Shown here piece by piece: positions 63,418-64,000 of a stretch of 64,000 bases of DNA (positions are counted from its first letter, which is position 1; each line of letters opens with the position of its first letter). Position numbers and translations under genes: made by a program. The DNA comes from Aquarana catesbeiana (Eukaryota; Chordata; Amphibia; Anura; Ranidae): positions 34,597,082 through 34,661,081 of the forward strand of contig NC_133336.1 in NCBI RefSeq assembly GCF_042186555.1. The letters are read 5' to 3'. The notes beneath the pieces are model-generated. The model saw only the letters and a program-made list of their open reading frames with translations, ran no database searches and was not told where the DNA came from.

Positions 63418-64000
63418 AGCCATGTCAGTGCAGCCTTCCCCAGTGTCCATTGCAGCCTTGCCCCAGTGCAGCCATGTCAGTGCAGCCTTCCCCAGTGTCC
63501 ATTGCAGCCTTGCCCCAGTGCAGCCTTGTCAGTGCAGCCTTCCCCAGTGTCCATTGCAGCATTGCCCCAGTGCAGCCTTGTCAGTGCAGCCTTGTCAGTG
63601 CAGCCTTCCCCAGTGTCCATTGCAGCCTTGCCCCAGTGCAGCCATGTCAGTGCAGCCTTGTCAGTGCAGCCTTCCCCAGTGTCCAGTGCAGCCTTGCCCC
63701 AGTGCAGCCTTGCCCCAGTGCAGCCATGTCAGTGCAGCCTTGTCAGTGCAGCCTTCCCCAGTGTCCATTGCAGCCTTGCCCCAGTGCAGCCATGTCAGTG
63801 CAGCCTTGTCAGTGCAGCCTTCCCCAGTGTCCAGTGCAGCCTTGCCCCAGTGCAGCCATGTCAGTGCAGCCTTGTCAGTGCAGCCTTCCCCAGTGTCCAG
63901 TGCAGCCTTGTCAGTGCAGCCTTGTCAGTGCAGCCTTGCCCCAGTGTCCAGTGCAGCCTTGCCCCAGTGCAGCCATGTCAGTGCAGCCTTCCCCAGTGTC
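63418..64000. repeat. Short-unit minisatellite running off the window
   Basis: Modules CAGTGCAGCC, TTGCCCCAGTGCAGCC, ATGTCAGTGCAGCC and TTCCCCAGTGTCCATTGCAG recur in varying order, with a compound period of about 55-70 bp. It continues to the last base, so its true length is unknown. FANCM intron 4. Confidence 0.93.

Overview
The window is vertebrate nuclear DNA. It has small exons with GT-AG introns of several kilobases, and most of it is dispersed transposons, MITEs and GC-rich minisatellites. The repeat types (MITEs ending in CGGTTCACAC, in CGTACACACGATCGG and in CCTCCCTGGCGGTA, Tc1-like elements, and repeats ending in TTAACCACTT) are ones I associate with ranid frogs. That assignment is inference from memory; the vertebrate assignment is firm.

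Layout. (1) 1-12.4 kb, + strand: a CRE/TATA promoter-like region, partly tandemly duplicated, leads into three exons that match the N-terminus of the PP2A scaffold subunit (PPP2R1A-like). Exon 1 has a frameshift and no donor site, exon 2 lacks two codons, and no later exon was found, so this looks like a broken 5' fragment. Two large G-rich minisatellites lie upstream and in intron 1. (2) 12.4-27.6 kb: no host gene. It holds a Tc1 element, a 38-bp tandem array, a 3.2-kb satellite with three-monomer higher-order structure, a decayed hAT transposase with nested insertions, and several MITEs. (3) 27.7-46.0 kb, - strand: a complete seven-exon FKBP3 (FKBP25) gene encoding 225 residues. Its introns carry a foldback Tc1 element, a 0.9-kb near-perfect inverted repeat, a DIRS-type gag remnant and two C-rich (on +) minisatellites. 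(4) 46.1-46.25 kb: a divergent promoter built as two mirrored 69-bp arms. (5) 46.3 kb to the window end, + strand: the first four coding exons of FANCM (472 codons, helicase motifs I to III), with a 142-residue Pro/Gly/His minisatellite inside exon 1. The gene runs off the right edge.

FKBP3 and FANCM are head to head, as I recall for human chromosome 14q21. Their start codons are 304 bp apart and share the mirrored promoter. FKBP25 is a nuclear nucleic-acid-binding prolyl isomerase and FANCM a DNA translocase of the Fanconi anaemia pathway. The PPP2R1A-like fragment on the far side is out of place: there I would expect PRPF39.

I found no tRNA, rRNA, CRISPR array or other RNA gene. The very long stop-free frames in the minisatellites are products of the repeats, not genes. 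Edges of dispersed repeats are approximate unless a target-site duplication is stated.
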